Shown: piece by piece, positions 43,620 through 53,397 of the stretch
Layout of the letters: each line of letters starts with the position of its first letter
Position numbering within the stretch: the stretch's first letter is position 1
NCBI RefSeq assembly: GCF_023168165.1
Contig: NZ_BQYJ01000006.1
Location: 62,001 to 126,000 of the forward strand
Source: Niallia sp. NCCP-28
Lineage (GTDB): Bacteria > Bacillota > Bacilli > Bacillales > Cytobacillaceae
Length of the DNA stretch: 64,000 nt
Reading direction: 5' to 3'
Notes under the pieces: generated by a model
Seen by the model: only the letters and a program-made list of their open reading frames with translations
Database searches by the model: none
What the model was told of the DNA's origin: nothing
Program-made: the position numbers and the translations under genes

Positions 43620-44703
43620 ATATGGTTTGAAGAGAGTTATCAATGCAAGCGGGAGAATGAGTATTTTAGGAGTTTCCGCTCCAACAGACACGGTGATGGA
43701 AGCCATGAAAATAGGCGGACAAAATTATATGGAAATTTCTGATTTAGTGGACAAAGCAGGAGAGCATATTGCTGCTCTTGTTCAATCCGAAGCGGCGGTT
43801 GTCGTAAACTCTGCATCAAGTGGCATTGCCTTATCTATAGCAGCGATTGTCACAGAAGGAAACCGCCGAAAAAGTGAGAGATTACATCAAGAAACGATTC
43901 AAAAAAACGAGATCATCATGTTGAAAGGCCATAATGTACAATATGGTGCACCAGTAGAAACAATGGTTTTTCTCGGCGGCGGAAAGCTAGTGGAAGTCGG
44001 TTATGCTAATGAAGGCAAAGCAGGACATATCGCTGACGTCATTAATGAAAACACGGCAGCTATATTATTTGTAAAATCCCATCATGCTGTTCAAAAGAAT
44101 ATGATTTCCGTTGAAGAGGCTTGGGAAGTTGCACAAGCGAATCATATTCCCCTGATTGTTGATGCGGCAGCTGAAGAGGATTTGAAAAAATATGTGAAGA
44201 TTTCTGATTTGGCCATTTATAGCGGCTCTAAAGCAATTGAAGGGCCAACATCGGGGATTGTGGCTGGAAAGCAAAAATATATCGAATGGTTAAAAGTGCA
44301 ATTGCATGGTATCGGCAGAAGCATGAAGGTTGGAAAAGAAACCACCTTTGGCTTGTTGCAGGCGTTGGAGGAGTATTTTGTCAAAGAGGACACGAGTGAA
44401 AAAGAAAAAGCCAGTCTGGAAATCCTTAAATCACTAGATTCATATGATGGCGTAAAAGTAACGATTGTACAAGATGAAGCTGGAAGAGCCATTTATAGAG
44501 CTCGTATTCACCTAGATTCTGCCATTGCAAAAACAACAGCAAAAGAAGTAGTTGATAAGTTAAGAAATGGAGACATTGCTATCTATACTAGGGACTATGG
44601 AATCCGCCAAGGCTTCTTTGATATAGATCCGCGGCCGCTTCAAGGGGATGACATCTATGTAATTGAAGCTAGAGTAAAGAAAATTTTAGGAGGAGAAAAA
44701 TGA
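43597..44703 (+). CDS. DgaE family PLP-dependent ammonia lyase
   Basis: This 368-residue PLP protein is of the SelA-like fold: RYGLKRVINASGRMSILG, VNSASSGIALSIAAIV, IVDAAAEEDLKKY and the PLP lysine in YSGSKAIEGPTSG (about residue 212). DgaE removes ammonia from D-glucosaminate-6-phosphate, giving the 2-keto-3-deoxy acid. Here no PTS genes exist and a sugar kinase is present, so the lyase may act before phosphorylation. Starts inside the previous gene (AAAGGAGTGG) and ends in an ATGA overlap with the aldolase gene. Confidence 0.85.
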   Translation: MENTLNARYGLKRVINASGRMSILGVSAPTDTVMEAMKIGGQNYMEISDLVDKAGEHIAALVQSEAAVVVNSASSGIALSIAAIVTEGNRRKSERLHQETIQKNEIIMLKGHNVQYGAPVETMVFLGGGKLVEVGYANEGKAGHIADVINENTAAILFVKSHHAVQKNMISVEEAWEVAQANHIPLIVDAAAEEDLKKYVKISDLAIYSGSKAIEGPTSGIVAGKQKYIEWLKVQLHGIGRSMKVGKETTFGLLQALEEYFVKEDTSEKEKASLEILKSLDSYDGVKVTIVQDEAGRAIYRARIHLDSAIAKTTAKEVVDKLRNGDIAIYTRDYGIRQGFFDIDPRPLQGDDIYVIEARVKKILGGEK

Positions 44704-45452
44704 TGAATATTGAAAAACGCTTTTACCAAAATCGTGTGGCTTTAAATGTTTTGGCTAATAGTATGGAAAATGCAAAGGAAGTTTTTGAGGCTGCGGAGGG
44801 GCATGTGCTAGTTGGTGTGCTTTCAAAAGACTATTCCACAGTAGAAGCTGCAGTTACGGCTATGAAGGAATATGGAGCAGCGATAGATGAGGCTGTTTCC
44901 ATCGGATTAGGCGCTGGAGATAACAAGCAGGCTGCAGTTGTAGCAGAAATCGCGAAGTATTATCCTGGCAGTCATATTAATCAAGTTTTCCCGGCAGTTG
45001 GCGCTACAAGGGCAAATTTAGGAGAAAAGGAGAGTTGGATTAACTCCCTTGTTTCACCAACTGGTAAGGTTGGATATGTAAATATTTCTACTGGCCCTAT
45101 TAGTGCTAATGGAGAAACGGCAATTGTACCAATAAAAGCGGCTATTGCACTTGTCCGTGATATGGGGGGAAATGCATTGAAATACTTCCCAATGAAAGGG
45201 CTAATCCATGAAGAGGAATTTCGTGCAGTGGCTGAAGCATGTGGGGAAGAAGGGTTTGCTTTAGAACCAACCGGCGGCATTGATTTAGATAACTTTGCTA
45301 AAATTTTAGAAATTGCCTTGGAAGCAAATGTGCCTAAAATTATTCCTCATGTCTATTCCTCTATCATTAATAAAGAGACTGGAAAAACGAATGAGGAAGA
45401 TGTAAGAAAATTATTAGCCATCATAAAAGATTCGACTGTTAAATATGCCTAA
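44700..45452 (+). CDS. DgaF family 2-keto-3-deoxy-phosphogluconate aldolase
   Basis: This 250-residue protein resembles the KDGP aldolase family: RVALNVLANSMENAKEVFEAA, GLGAGDNKQAAVVAEIAKYYPGSHINQVFPAVGATRANL-like blocks (GDNKQAAVVAEIA, HINQVFPAVGATRA), MGGNALKYFPMKGL with the likely Schiff-base Lys, and LEPTGGIDLDNF. It splits KDPG-type compounds to pyruvate and glyceraldehyde-3-phosphate. ATG 44700 stands 6 bases after GGAGG. It overlaps both neighbours (4 and 8 bases), a sign of tight translational coupling. Confidence 0.85.
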   Translation: MMNIEKRFYQNRVALNVLANSMENAKEVFEAAEGHVLVGVLSKDYSTVEAAVTAMKEYGAAIDEAVSIGLGAGDNKQAAVVAEIAKYYPGSHINQVFPAVGATRANLGEKESWINSLVSPTGKVGYVNISTGPISANGETAIVPIKAAIALVRDMGGNALKYFPMKGLIHEEEFRAVAEACGEEGFALEPTGGIDLDNFAKILEIALEANVPKIIPHVYSSIINKETGKTNEEDVRKLLAIIKDSTVKYA

Positions 45453-46458
45453 AAAAATTGTAGCATTTGGAGAAGTCATGATGAGGTTGCAGGTGCAGGG
45501 GTATGAACTACTGACACAAGCAAATAAATTACAATACTCTTTTTCAGGGACGGGAGTAAACGTTGCTTCTGCAATGACAAAGCTTGGACATGATGGATAT
45601 CTTGTTACAAAAATACCGGATAATCCTTTAGGTGATGCCGCAATTTCTTTTTTACAACGCTTAGGAATTGTACGTCACTTTATTGCAAGAGGCGGCAAAT
45701 ATATTGGCATGTATTTTTTAGAAAATGGCTTTGGACAACGAGCGAGCCGTGTTACCTATACTAATCGGCTAGAAAGCAGCTTTAATACAGCTTGCATTTC
45801 TGATTATGATTATGATTTGATTGCAGAAAATGCAGATATCGTTCATTTTTGCGGCATTACACTTGCCATGACAGAGCAGGTTCGCGCAAGCATGAAGACA
45901 CTGGCCAAAAAAGTAAAAGAAAAAGGCGGGCTTGTTTGCTTTGACTGTAACTATCGCCCATCCTTATGGGACGGGGGCTATGCCAAAGCTAAATCCCATT
46001 ATGAGGACATGCTTGCATTAGCGGATATTGTTATGATGAATGAAAAAGATGCGATGTATATCTTAGGAATGGAGACAAAAAAAGCCTCAAAACTAGAACA
46101 ACTGAAGGATTTAATTCCTAAAGTCGCAGAAAAGTTTGCTATTCAAACAGTTGCAGGAACACATCGGCAGGTTAATAGTGATAATACCCATTCTTTACAG
46201 GGATACATGTATAAAGATGGAGCATTTATATTTTCAGAGAACATTTCTTTTTCCGTATATGATAGAATTGGTGCTGGAGATGCTTATACGAGCGGGATTT
46301 TACATGGCGAATTAGCTGGTTTTTCCTCGGAGAAAACAGTCCGTTTTGCCACCGCGGCGGGTATGTTAGCATGTACCATTGTTGGGGATACCCCCATGTC
46401 AACAGAAACAGAAATCCTTTCAGCAATGATAGGAAAGACTGAAGATATAAAAAGATAA
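45445..46458 (+). CDS. PfkB family sugar kinase, 2-keto-3-deoxygluconate kinase-like
   Basis: This 337-residue protein has the N-terminal GEVMMRLQ, SFSGTGVNVASAMTKLGHDGYLV (PfkB signature 1), VCFDCNYRPSLW and the ATP/catalytic signature DRIGAGDAYTSGILHG (Asp 279). SLWDGGYAKAK is typical of KDG kinases. It phosphorylates the 2-keto-3-deoxy acid so the aldolase can act. Its presence explains how the pathway can work without a phosphotransferase system. Confidence 0.85.
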   Translation: MPKKIVAFGEVMMRLQVQGYELLTQANKLQYSFSGTGVNVASAMTKLGHDGYLVTKIPDNPLGDAAISFLQRLGIVRHFIARGGKYIGMYFLENGFGQRASRVTYTNRLESSFNTACISDYDYDLIAENADIVHFCGITLAMTEQVRASMKTLAKKVKEKGGLVCFDCNYRPSLWDGGYAKAKSHYEDMLALADIVMMNEKDAMYILGMETKKASKLEQLKDLIPKVAEKFAIQTVAGTHRQVNSDNTHSLQGYMYKDGAFIFSENISFSVYDRIGAGDAYTSGILHGELAGFSSEKTVRFATAAGMLACTIVGDTPMSTETEILSAMIGKTEDIKR

Positions 46459-46474
46459 AGGCAGGAGATAGGGA

Positions 46475-47197
46475 ATGAATGTGAATAGAAAAAAGGGACC
46501 ATTGTATTTACAAATTAAAGAAATATTGAAGGATCGTATTTTACATGGAGTTTATGCTATTAACACAAACATTCCCTCCGAGCCTCAATTAGAAACAGAG
46601 TTTAATGTGAGTAAGATTACTATACGGAATGCCATTAAAGAACTGGTACAGGAAGGTTATCTTGAAAAGAAAAGCGGTAAAGGAACAAAGGTGATTTCAA
46701 ATGTTTCCAATGCGAGACTTTCAAAAGGGAAACGTTTTACGGAGATTTTAGTAGAAGAGGGCCATCATATTACAAAAAAAGTGGTAAATATAAAGAAGCT
46801 TCCATTGTCTGCGGAAACGCCACTTTATTCTTTATTTGGGGAACAATGCCTTCAAATAGACAGGGTTTACCTATTGGATCATGAACCGTATATTTATTTC
46901 ACTCATTATCTTTTAGTGGATATCGCAGAAGAAGAATTAAATGATATTCAGATCAATTCTTTGTACCGTTTTTTAGAGGAAAATAATATTCGCCTTGAAT
47001 CATTTCGGGATGAGTTCAAAGTTTCCGCTGCACCGGATCATATTAGTGAAACGTTAAAGATAGAAAAACATACAGCTATATTAAAAAGAATTCGACGTTC
47101 CATTGATGAAGAGGGGAATGTATTGGAATATAGTGAAGGGTACTATAATACGGACAAACAAAACTATATTGTTACCTATAACGAATCGATGCAGTAA
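46475..47197 (+). CDS. GntR family (HutC/UTRA) regulator of the sugar-acid operon
   Basis: This 240-residue protein has an N-terminal winged helix (GPLYLQIKEILKDRILHGVY, ETEFNVSKITIRNAIKELVQEGYLEKKSGKGTKV in two blocks) and a UTRA effector domain (RFTEILVEEGHHITKKVV ... EGYYNTDKQNYIV). The start follows GGCAGGAGATAGGG. It probably represses the operon and is induced by a phosphorylated pathway intermediate. The operator was not identified with confidence. Confidence 0.87.
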   Translation: MNVNRKKGPLYLQIKEILKDRILHGVYAINTNIPSEPQLETEFNVSKITIRNAIKELVQEGYLEKKSGKGTKVISNVSNARLSKGKRFTEILVEEGHHITKKVVNIKKLPLSAETPLYSLFGEQCLQIDRVYLLDHEPYIYFTHYLLVDIAEEELNDIQINSLYRFLEENNIRLESFRDEFKVSAAPDHISETLKIEKHTAILKRIRRSIDEEGNVLEYSEGYYNTDKQNYIVTYNESMQ

Positions 47198-47249
47198 TCC
47201 CATTTATTCATCAATTATATCAGCGATTTCCAGAGGGAGAGGAAATGAG

Positions 47250-48575
47250 ATGAATTTATATTTACTAGGCATTACAGTAATCGCGATTATCATTGTTATT
47301 TTGGGAGTATCATGGTGGAAGTGGCATGCATTCATAAGTTTATCGGTGGCCAGCCTATTTTTAGCTGTATTTTCTGGACTGCCAATGGACAAGATTGTCG
47401 GCGGTTATGAAACAGGTGTAGGATCTGTACTTGGCCATCTTGTTGGTATATTGGCACTGGGAACAATTTTAGGAAAGATGATGTCCGATTCTGGTGCGGG
47501 GATGCAGGTAGCAGATTTCTTTATCCGAAAATTTGGCGTAAAGAAGCTTCCATGGGCTATGCTGCTAGCTGGTTTTATTATCGGGATTCCCGTATTTTTT
47601 GAAGTTGGTTTGGTTATCTTGCTTCCTTTAGTTATTTCCATTCGCAAGTCAACAAAACAAAATATTTTATTAATTGGAATTCCAGTTCTGGCTGGTTTAT
47701 CGATTGTACATGGATTGGTCCCGCCTCATCCAGGTGCGATGACGGCAATCGGCATTTATGGCGCCAACATGGGACATGTTCTTCTTTACTCATTAATCAT
47801 TGCCTTTCCGACTGCTATCATTGCTGGACCCATATTTTCGAGATGGATTCATAAACGTGTGATTCCCGTTGGGGAACCAGAACTAATCCGAGTGGAAACA
47901 AAGGCAAATCAATTACCAAGCACCGGCATTTCATTCTTTATTATTTTATTGCCTGTTTTATTAATGGTCCTAACGGTTATAGCACCATATCTTTCGTTGT
48001 CAGAATATACAGAAAATATTTTCTTGTTTATTGGAAGCCCTATCATTGCTCTTTTAATTGCTTGTTTTGCAGCGTACTTCTTCTTAGGATATCGTCAAGG
48101 GATGGATAAAACATTAATAAAAAAATTAACAGAAGAGTGCTTATTGCCATTGGCATCTATAATCCTTATAATCGGTGCTGGAGGAGGATTTAAACAAATT
48201 CTCATTGACAGCGGTGTTGGGACTGCCATCGCTACGATGTCTGAACAGATTTCTTTATCCCCAATAGTTCTTGCCTTTCTAGTAGCTGGTTTAATCCGAA
48301 TTGCCACTGGTTCAGCAACCGTTGCATTAACAACAGCAGCTGGAATCGTTTCTCCTGTGGTGGCGCATATGTCTGGCGTTAATTTAGAATTGCTTGTTAT
48401 TGCTACAGGAGCTGGATCTCTAATGTTCTCACATGTAAATGACGCAGGTTTCTGGCTAGTAAAAGAATATATGGGGTTAACTGTCAAAGAAACATTTAAA
48501 ACTTGGACAGTGATGGAAACGATCCTCTCGTTTGTAGCGTTTGGTTTGACTTTAATTTTAGATATCTTTATTTAA
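47250..48575 (+). CDS. GntP family gluconate-type permease
   Basis: It has 441 residues from ATG 47250, after GAGGGAGAGGAAATGAG; a longer reading would overlap the regulator gene. It has about twelve helices; WKWHAFISLSVASLFLAV, GFGSVLGHLV-type GVGSVLGHLVGILALGTILGK, GLVPPHPGAM and RIATGSATVALTTAAGI are GntP hallmarks. The family imports gluconate and other sugar acids with protons. It likely brings in D-glucosaminate or N-acetyl-D-glucosaminate for this operon. It is the last gene of the operon. Confidence 0.9.
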   Translation: MNLYLLGITVIAIIIVILGVSWWKWHAFISLSVASLFLAVFSGLPMDKIVGGYETGVGSVLGHLVGILALGTILGKMMSDSGAGMQVADFFIRKFGVKKLPWAMLLAGFIIGIPVFFEVGLVILLPLVISIRKSTKQNILLIGIPVLAGLSIVHGLVPPHPGAMTAIGIYGANMGHVLLYSLIIAFPTAIIAGPIFSRWIHKRVIPVGEPELIRVETKANQLPSTGISFFIILLPVLLMVLTVIAPYLSLSEYTENIFLFIGSPIIALLIACFAAYFFLGYRQGMDKTLIKKLTEECLLPLASIILIIGAGGGFKQILIDSGVGTAIATMSEQISLSPIVLAFLVAGLIRIATGSATVALTTAAGIVSPVVAHMSGVNLELLVIATGAGSLMFSHVNDAGFWLVKEYMGLTVKETFKTWTVMETILSFVAFGLTLILDIFI

Positions 48576-48599
48576 AGACTATTAAGCTCATAATCCTAT

Positions 48600-48745
48600 A
48601 AAAGTGTAGTTTTATAAAAAAGATTGCTCATTTAAATTAAAATTCGATTATGTAAAATAAAGATTGATAATTTTTAATAAAATTTGATTAAAAATCCTGT
48701 AGTAATATGCAGGATTTTTCTTGTTCCACAAACGGGCCAGATTGT
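48600..48745. repeat. Dispersed repeat R1, copy 4
   Basis: Degenerate units step by 20 bases (positions 622, 642, 662, 682 after 48000), for example AAAGATTGATAATTTTTAAT. They end in the hairpin ATCCTG...CAGGAT, TTTTTCTTG, and ACAAACGGGCCAGATTGTGG. It follows the end of the gntP-type gene and may also serve as its terminator. Bases 48746-49061 hold no gene. Confidence 0.7.
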
Positions 48746-49061
48746 GGAATAGGAATTTCCATGCTTATGAAATATATGTTAATATAGATCTAGAACAAAC
48801 GTTCTTTTTGTGGTTGCATATGTTAAAAAATTTAAAAGAAGGGGAGAGTCAAGAATGGAAAAATGTATGCAGTAAATTCTTGCTGGAAAGGGATTAAATG
48901 ATTAATATATTCGATAAATTGATTAGCCTTAATCATTTAGTATAGTGAACGTTATGAGTGAAATAAAAGGTATGAACTTAGATAGTATTTCCGCTTGCTG
49001 ACACAATCCAAAGAGAATTTGTTTTGATGTATTATTCTTTATATTTAAGGAGTCGATTTAT

Positions 49062-49460
49062 ATGGAAAAGGTTACACCATTCTTAATGTTTCAAGATGGC
49101 AAAGCAGAAGAGGCAATGAATCATTACATATCAGTCATTGACGATTCAGAAATTACAAGTATTGTTCGCTATGGAGCGAATGAAACTGGAGATGAAGGAA
49201 CTGTAATGCAGGCTACTTTTTCCTTAAAAGGGCAAGAATTTATGTGCATTGACAGTAATGTGAAGCATCAGTTTTCCTTTACTCCTTCATTCTCAATTTT
49301 TGTTACTTGTGATACTGAAGAGGAGCTTGACAATCTTTATGAGAAACTCATCATAGATGGGCAAGCACTTATGCCGTTAGGTGACTATGGTTTCAGTAAG
49401 AAGTTTGGCTGGCTAAATGATCGGTTCGGTGTCTCGTGGCAATTAAATCTTCCAAAATAA
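49062..49460 (+). CDS. VOC family protein (3-demethylubiquinone methyltransferase-like fold, PF06983)
   Basis: This 132-residue protein starts KVTPFLMFQDGKAEEAMNHY, followed by TVMQATFSLKGQEFMCIDSN, FSIFVTCDTEEELDNLYEKL and YGFSKKFGWLNDRFGVSWQLNL. These are the standard blocks of the PF06983 group of VOC proteins, small dimers of mostly unknown role. The start follows AAGGAGTCG. It is monocistronic. The hairpin CACGGAAAATTTTCCGTG at about 49480 may be its terminator. Confidence 0.88.
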   Translation: MEKVTPFLMFQDGKAEEAMNHYISVIDDSEITSIVRYGANETGDEGTVMQATFSLKGQEFMCIDSNVKHQFSFTPSFSIFVTCDTEEELDNLYEKLIIDGQALMPLGDYGFSKKFGWLNDRFGVSWQLNLPK

Positions 49461-49654
49461 ATATATGTTTAAAAAAACACGGAAAATTTTCCGTGCTAAG
49501 CAAAATTGCACGGTTCCCTGTTAATAACCGATTATAAGAGAATAGGAAAAAATAGTGGAGACACCCAATATAAATCCATTTATTATAAATTAGAGAGAGT
49601 TTTAAAGAATTAGCTTAAAGTATCGGCATTACTGAGCTGGTTTGACTGCTAGTG

Positions 49655-49737
49655 GAGTTTTATAAAAAAGATGGATCATTTATAATAAAGTTTGATTAAA
49701 ATTCTGTAGTTTTGCAGGAGTTTTTTCTTAAACTAGC
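49655..49737. repeat. Dispersed repeat R1, copy 5
   Basis: TTTATAAAAAAGATGGATCA and TTTATAATAAAGTTTGATTA (G at 49670 and 49690, 20-base step) are followed by the hairpin CTG..CAG and GAGTTTTTTCTT. This is the shortest copy. The rest of 49461-49984 has no gene; AGCCTTTCC/GGAAAGGCT near 49885-49930 is a terminator-like hairpin for the minus-strand gene. Confidence 0.65.
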
Positions 49738-49984
49738 AGTTTAGTAGAAGAAGGAATTCCTAATCATTTAACACAATATTGCATAAATTTCGATTTAATC
49801 TGAATAATTTGGTGGATTCCGAAATCCTTAGAGATTTTGCACCATCTTCTGTTTAGAATGAACAGAAGTTTAGGATATTTAAGCCTTTCCTTCCATTTAG
49901 TTATCCACTTATAATTGGGGAAAGGCTCCTTATATATCCTTGGTTGTTAATAGTTATAGGTAGATTCCGTTATCTCCGCTACTT

Positions 49985-50356
49985 TCATCGATGTTGATCT
50001 ACAAGAATTTGATTCCCGTCTGGATCTTCAATAAAAAAATGGGCTGGTCCATTAGTTATTTCCTCTGCTTCCGAGATCATTTTTATTCCTTCAGCCTTAA
50101 GTTGTTTTTGAATTTCCCTAATATCCGTAAACGATTCGAGATTTTCAGCATTTTCATTCCAGCCTGGATTAAAGGTTAGAATGTTCTTTGCAAACATTCC
50201 TTGAAATAATCCAATGATACAATTTTCATTCTTCATAATAAGCCAATTTTGCTTTATGTCACCACCTAATGCTTGAAATCCTAGCTTTTCGTAGAATGAC
50301 TTGGAAATATGAATGTCTTTTACGTTTAAACTTACAGAGAATGCACCTAGTTTCAT
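49985..50356 (-). CDS. VOC family protein (glyoxalase-like)
   Basis: It has 123 residues from ATG 50356, preceded by AAAGGAGATAAAC. GAFSVSLNVKDIHISKSFYEKLGFQ is the first beta-alpha-beta half, and GPAHFFIEDPDGNQILVDQH is the closing half with the usual metal-site Glu or Asp region. It is a single-domain protein of the glyoxalase/bleomycin-resistance type. Substrate is unknown. It is monocistronic and convergent with no neighbour within 500 bases. Confidence 0.85.
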   Translation of the reverse strand: MKLGAFSVSLNVKDIHISKSFYEKLGFQALGGDIKQNWLIMKNENCIIGLFQGMFAKNILTFNPGWNENAENLESFTDIREIQKQLKAEGIKMISEAEEITNGPAHFFIEDPDGNQILVDQHR

Positions 50357-50975
50357 TTGTTTATCTCCTTTGGTATAAAAAATTTTTGGAAAAACTTTAT
50401 TTAATTTTACTATAAATAAGTGTTTCGAAACTAGGGGCATTTACCATTTGTGTGTAGGTGATGGGATGCTGAAAATCATAGAATTCAGGGGAGATACTTC
50501 AAGAAGAAAGTCGTCTTTTTTCTTTTTATACTGCTTGTTTGTGTTCTTTTCATACTGATCAAATCTATTAGCGTTATCAAGTTGGTTAGGAATATTAAGT
50601 AAAACAGCAAATTTAAGAGATAATTTTTTGTTTATTGAGGGCGTTAGTTTAAGTGAAAATAATCACAAGTGAATAAGTGAAAAAAATGTCACAACGGAAA
50701 TTAGATACGGGAATAAATAGCTTGATGGGAAGGGGGATTCTGGTATTGTACTGAAATTTTAGTCTTTGTTCGTATGGGAATTTAGTGAACTTTAGCCTAT
50801 TTATATTCTTTTGTGTTTGCTAAAGCTCTTTATAATTTTTATAGAAGTGGTATAGAAGGTACAGACAATCTATTTAATTGAGGTTTTCTTCATTCTTTCT
50901 CCTAATTTTCTTCACTCTTCATCTAGTTAACCGATATAAATGAGGTAGTTATGTGAAATAAGTGAGGGTTAAAAA
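50357..50975. other. Non-coding stretch before the chemoreceptor gene
   Basis: No gene or strong hairpin is seen. The last 200 bases are AT-rich and presumably hold the promoter of the chemoreceptor gene; no clear SigD box (TAAA-N15-GCCGATAT) was recognised, though CCGATATAAATGAGG at 50931 loosely recalls its -10 part. Confidence 0.35.
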
Positions 50976-52679
50976 ATGAGGATAAAAACACAATTAATTA
51001 CCATACTGACAGTTTTAGTATTCTCCATGATAGGAATCGGAGTTTACAGCATTAACAGCCTTTTAAATGCAGAAGCTTTTCATGAAAAGCTGAAAGAATC
51101 AAAAGAAATGCAGCGGCTCGTTACCCATGTTCAATATCGCCTTGCTGGGATGTCCAATGATGAGAGAGGTTTCTTGCTCACAGGGGACAGCCAGTATACA
51201 AACGGAATTAAAGAAAAGGCTTCAGATGTAGAAGATACAGTTAATTCAATGGAAAAGTTATCGAATTATCAAGTACATAAAAAAAGTATTCAACAATTAG
51301 AAAGCAGCTTCCAATCTTATAAAACAATGAGTGACAAAGTAATTAATATGTTTGCCGAAAATCCTTCTGAATCAAAGTCATTGCATTTTGGTGACTTAAG
51401 GAACTTAAGAAAAGAAGTTCTTGATCCTGCTGTGGAGACACTAGTTGACCAAATAAATCAGGATGTTATACAAATAGAAGCCGACAGCAAGAAGAACACT
51501 GACATTACAAGAATCTCTTTAATTACTATTATTATTATTGCTATAATGTTTAGTTTAGTATTAGGCTTCATCCTCCTTCGCTCTATTTTGCGTCCGTTGA
51601 GTGCCATGAATAAACAGATGGTTGAAATTGCTTCAGGCAATGGAGATTTGACGAAAAGAGTAGAGGTGAAAGGGAAAAATGAGTTCACTCATTTAGCTTC
51701 TTCTTTTAATGCTTTCGTTCATTCCCTTCAAGCTATGATTTCACAAGTTGGCAGAACATCAAGGGATGTTGCCCAATCATCTGATGAATTGGCAGCAAGT
51801 ATGGAGCAATCAAGAGTGTCGGCAGAGCAAGTCGCTGATGCAATGCAAACAATTGCTGAAAACAGTAATGAGCAAAACACAACTGCCCAACGGAGCCTGG
51901 ATAAAGTGAACAATTCCCTTCAAAATATCTTAAGTGTATCGACAAAAGCCAACCATGTCTCAAAAGAGTCTGACCGGATTAAAGGAAAAGCAAAAGATGG
52001 GGAAAAGGCTATGACAGAAATGTATGAACAAATGGACATGATTCACAACTCAGTTGGGTTAGCGGCAAATGGTTTACAATCCTTAGTATCAAGTATTAAT
52101 GAGATTAAAGAGACGTTAAGCTATATACAGGAAATTTCCGGCCAAACGAACTTGCTCGCTCTAAATGCCGCAATCGAAGCTGCAAGAGCTGGAGAGCAGG
52201 GCAAAGGATTTGCTATTGTTGCAGATGAAGTGAGAAAGTTGGCGGATATGACAAGCACCTCTGCCAATCATATTGATACCTTAATTATCTCTATCCAAGG
52301 TCATTCATCTAATACAGTGGCTAATATGCTGCTAGTCAAGGAAAACGTGGATTCTGGGATTCAGCTTTCTGAAAAAACAAACTCACATATTAAAGAAATA
52401 CTTGAAAGTATTGAGCTGGTAGCTGGCCACATAAAAGATGTTGCCACTACAACAACGGAAATTACTGCAGAGGTACAAGGTGTTCAGCATTCCATCGAAG
52501 AAATCGCAGACAGCTCAAATAAGACGCTGGCAAATACAGAAGAAGTAGCTGCCGCAACAGAGGAGCAAACTGCTTCATTCCAAGAAGTGTCATCATCAGC
52601 GTTATCTTTATCTAATTTGTCTGAAGAGCTTGAACAGCTGGTCCATCGTTTTAAAATAGCAGAAGAAGAGAATAAATGA
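50976..52679 (+). CDS. Methyl-accepting chemotaxis protein
   Basis: This 567-residue protein has a first membrane helix at about 7-25, an extracellular helical sensor of about 150 residues (CHASE3-like, with [17 protein letters not shown]), and a second helix at about 178-202. A HAMP domain ([27 protein letters not shown]) and the signalling coiled coil follow, with the hairpin tip [38 protein letters not shown] in two overlapping parts. DERGFLLTG is typical of CHASE3. The ligand is unknown. Confidence 0.92.
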   Translation: MRIKTQLITILTVLVFSMIGIGVYSINSLLNAEAFHEKLKESKEMQRLVTHVQYRLAGMSNDERGFLLTGDSQYTNGIKEKASDVEDTVNSMEKLSNYQVHKKSIQQLESSFQSYKTMSDKVINMFAENPSESKSLHFGDLRNLRKEVLDPAVETLVDQINQDVIQIEADSKKNTDITRISLITIIIIAIMFSLVLGFILLRSILRPLSAMNKQMVEIASGNGDLTKRVEVKGKNEFTHLASSFNAFVHSLQAMISQVGRTSRDVAQSSDELAASMEQSRVSAEQVADAMQTIAENSNEQNTTAQRSLDKVNNSLQNILSVSTKANHVSKESDRIKGKAKDGEKAMTEMYEQMDMIHNSVGLAANGLQSLVSSINEIKETLSYIQEISGQTNLLALNAAIEAARAGEQGKGFAIVADEVRKLADMTSTSANHIDTLIISIQGHSSNTVANMLLVKENVDSGIQLSEKTNSHIKEILESIELVAGHIKDVATTTTEITAEVQGVQHSIEEIADSSNKTLANTEEVAAATEEQTASFQEVSSSALSLSNLSEELEQLVHRFKIAEEENK

Positions 52680-52686
52680 TCCGAAC

Positions 52687-52720
52687 AAAATTCCAAGGCA
52701 GATAGTGCCTTGGAATTTTT
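52687..52720 (+). terminator. Terminator of the chemoreceptor gene
   Basis: AAAATTCCAAGGCA and TGCCTTGGAATTTTT form a 14-bp stem with a 5-base loop and a T-run. Confidence 0.88.
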
Positions 52721-52937
52721 GTCTATTTATATCAGTTAAAGATACCTTTTGAACCTTCTGTCTGTTACGACAAAATCTAAATCTCCCAAAAAGCTGTAAC
52801 TATAATATCTGGATAAAAAAATAATAGCGTAATCAAATAAAAAGTGGATTATGGTAATATTGCGTATTTATTTATGTTTTTCAATAGCTGGAATAACTTT
52901 ATTCTACAAAAGAACCTGTTAGTGAAAGAACGAATAA

Positions 52938-53213
52938 TTATTTTTCAGTTAGTGGTTTCCAATTTATCTCTCTTGCTTCTTCCATAGTTGGTTTTCTTAC
53001 AATTTTAATAAATCTATTTTCAACTGCTCCAAACTTCAAAAAATTCTTTTGACTATCTCTTAGTGATAAATCGTTTGCACCACCCCAATAATCAACATCG
53101 TCTGCTTGAATACCATCATCGTGCCAAAAACATACTTTACATATAATGTCTGTCCCAGGAGGTTTCTCATCTAAAGTCTTATAACCGCAACAAGGGCAGG
53201 GATACTTTTTCAT
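52938..53213 (-). CDS. CPCC-type cysteine-rich protein 1
   Basis: This 91-residue protein begins KKYPCPCCGYKTLDEKPPGT, then ICKVCFWHDDGIQADD, DYWGGANDLSLRDSQKNFLKFGAVE and KPTMEEAREINWKPL. CPCC plus CxxC form a zinc knuckle; the family is the Cys-rich CPCC group (PF14206-like), often encoded near toxin or phage genes. A paralogue lies 184 bases away at 53398. The start follows GGTGAAG. Members sometimes serve as immunity proteins, but no toxin gene is visible here. Confidence 0.85.
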   Translation of the reverse strand: MKKYPCPCCGYKTLDEKPPGTDIICKVCFWHDDGIQADDVDYWGGANDLSLRDSQKNFLKFGAVENRFIKIVRKPTMEEAREINWKPLTEK

Positions 53214-53271
53214 TTATCTTCACCTCTCCAATAATAATCATTAATTAATATTAGCATAGTACTTTTCAAAA

Positions 53272-53362
53272 AACTGCCCGTTAGTTAAATAGAAAGCCTG
53301 AAAAGGCGCTTCAGCCTTTTTTTCTTGCTTCCCATAGGAATGATTATGTTAACTAGTGAGGG
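53272..53362. repeat. Dispersed repeat R2, copy between the CPCC genes
   Basis: AACTGCCCGTTAGTTAAATAG, a hairpin (AAAGCCTGAA...TTCAGCCTTT with T-run) and the closing ATTATGTTAACTAGTGAGG. The same start and end blocks frame other small genes between 53 and 57 kb. Confidence 0.6.
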
Positions 53363-53397
53363 AAAATAAAAAAATTTTAATAAAACTTCTTTTACTT

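Noticed and set aside
47103..47249. Extended N-terminus of the GntP permease
   Set aside because: It overlaps the end of the regulator gene in another frame; ATG 47250 has a strong ribosome site.
48095..48487. Minus-strand frame of 130 codons
   Set aside because: It is the shadow of the GntP coding sequence and has no start signals.
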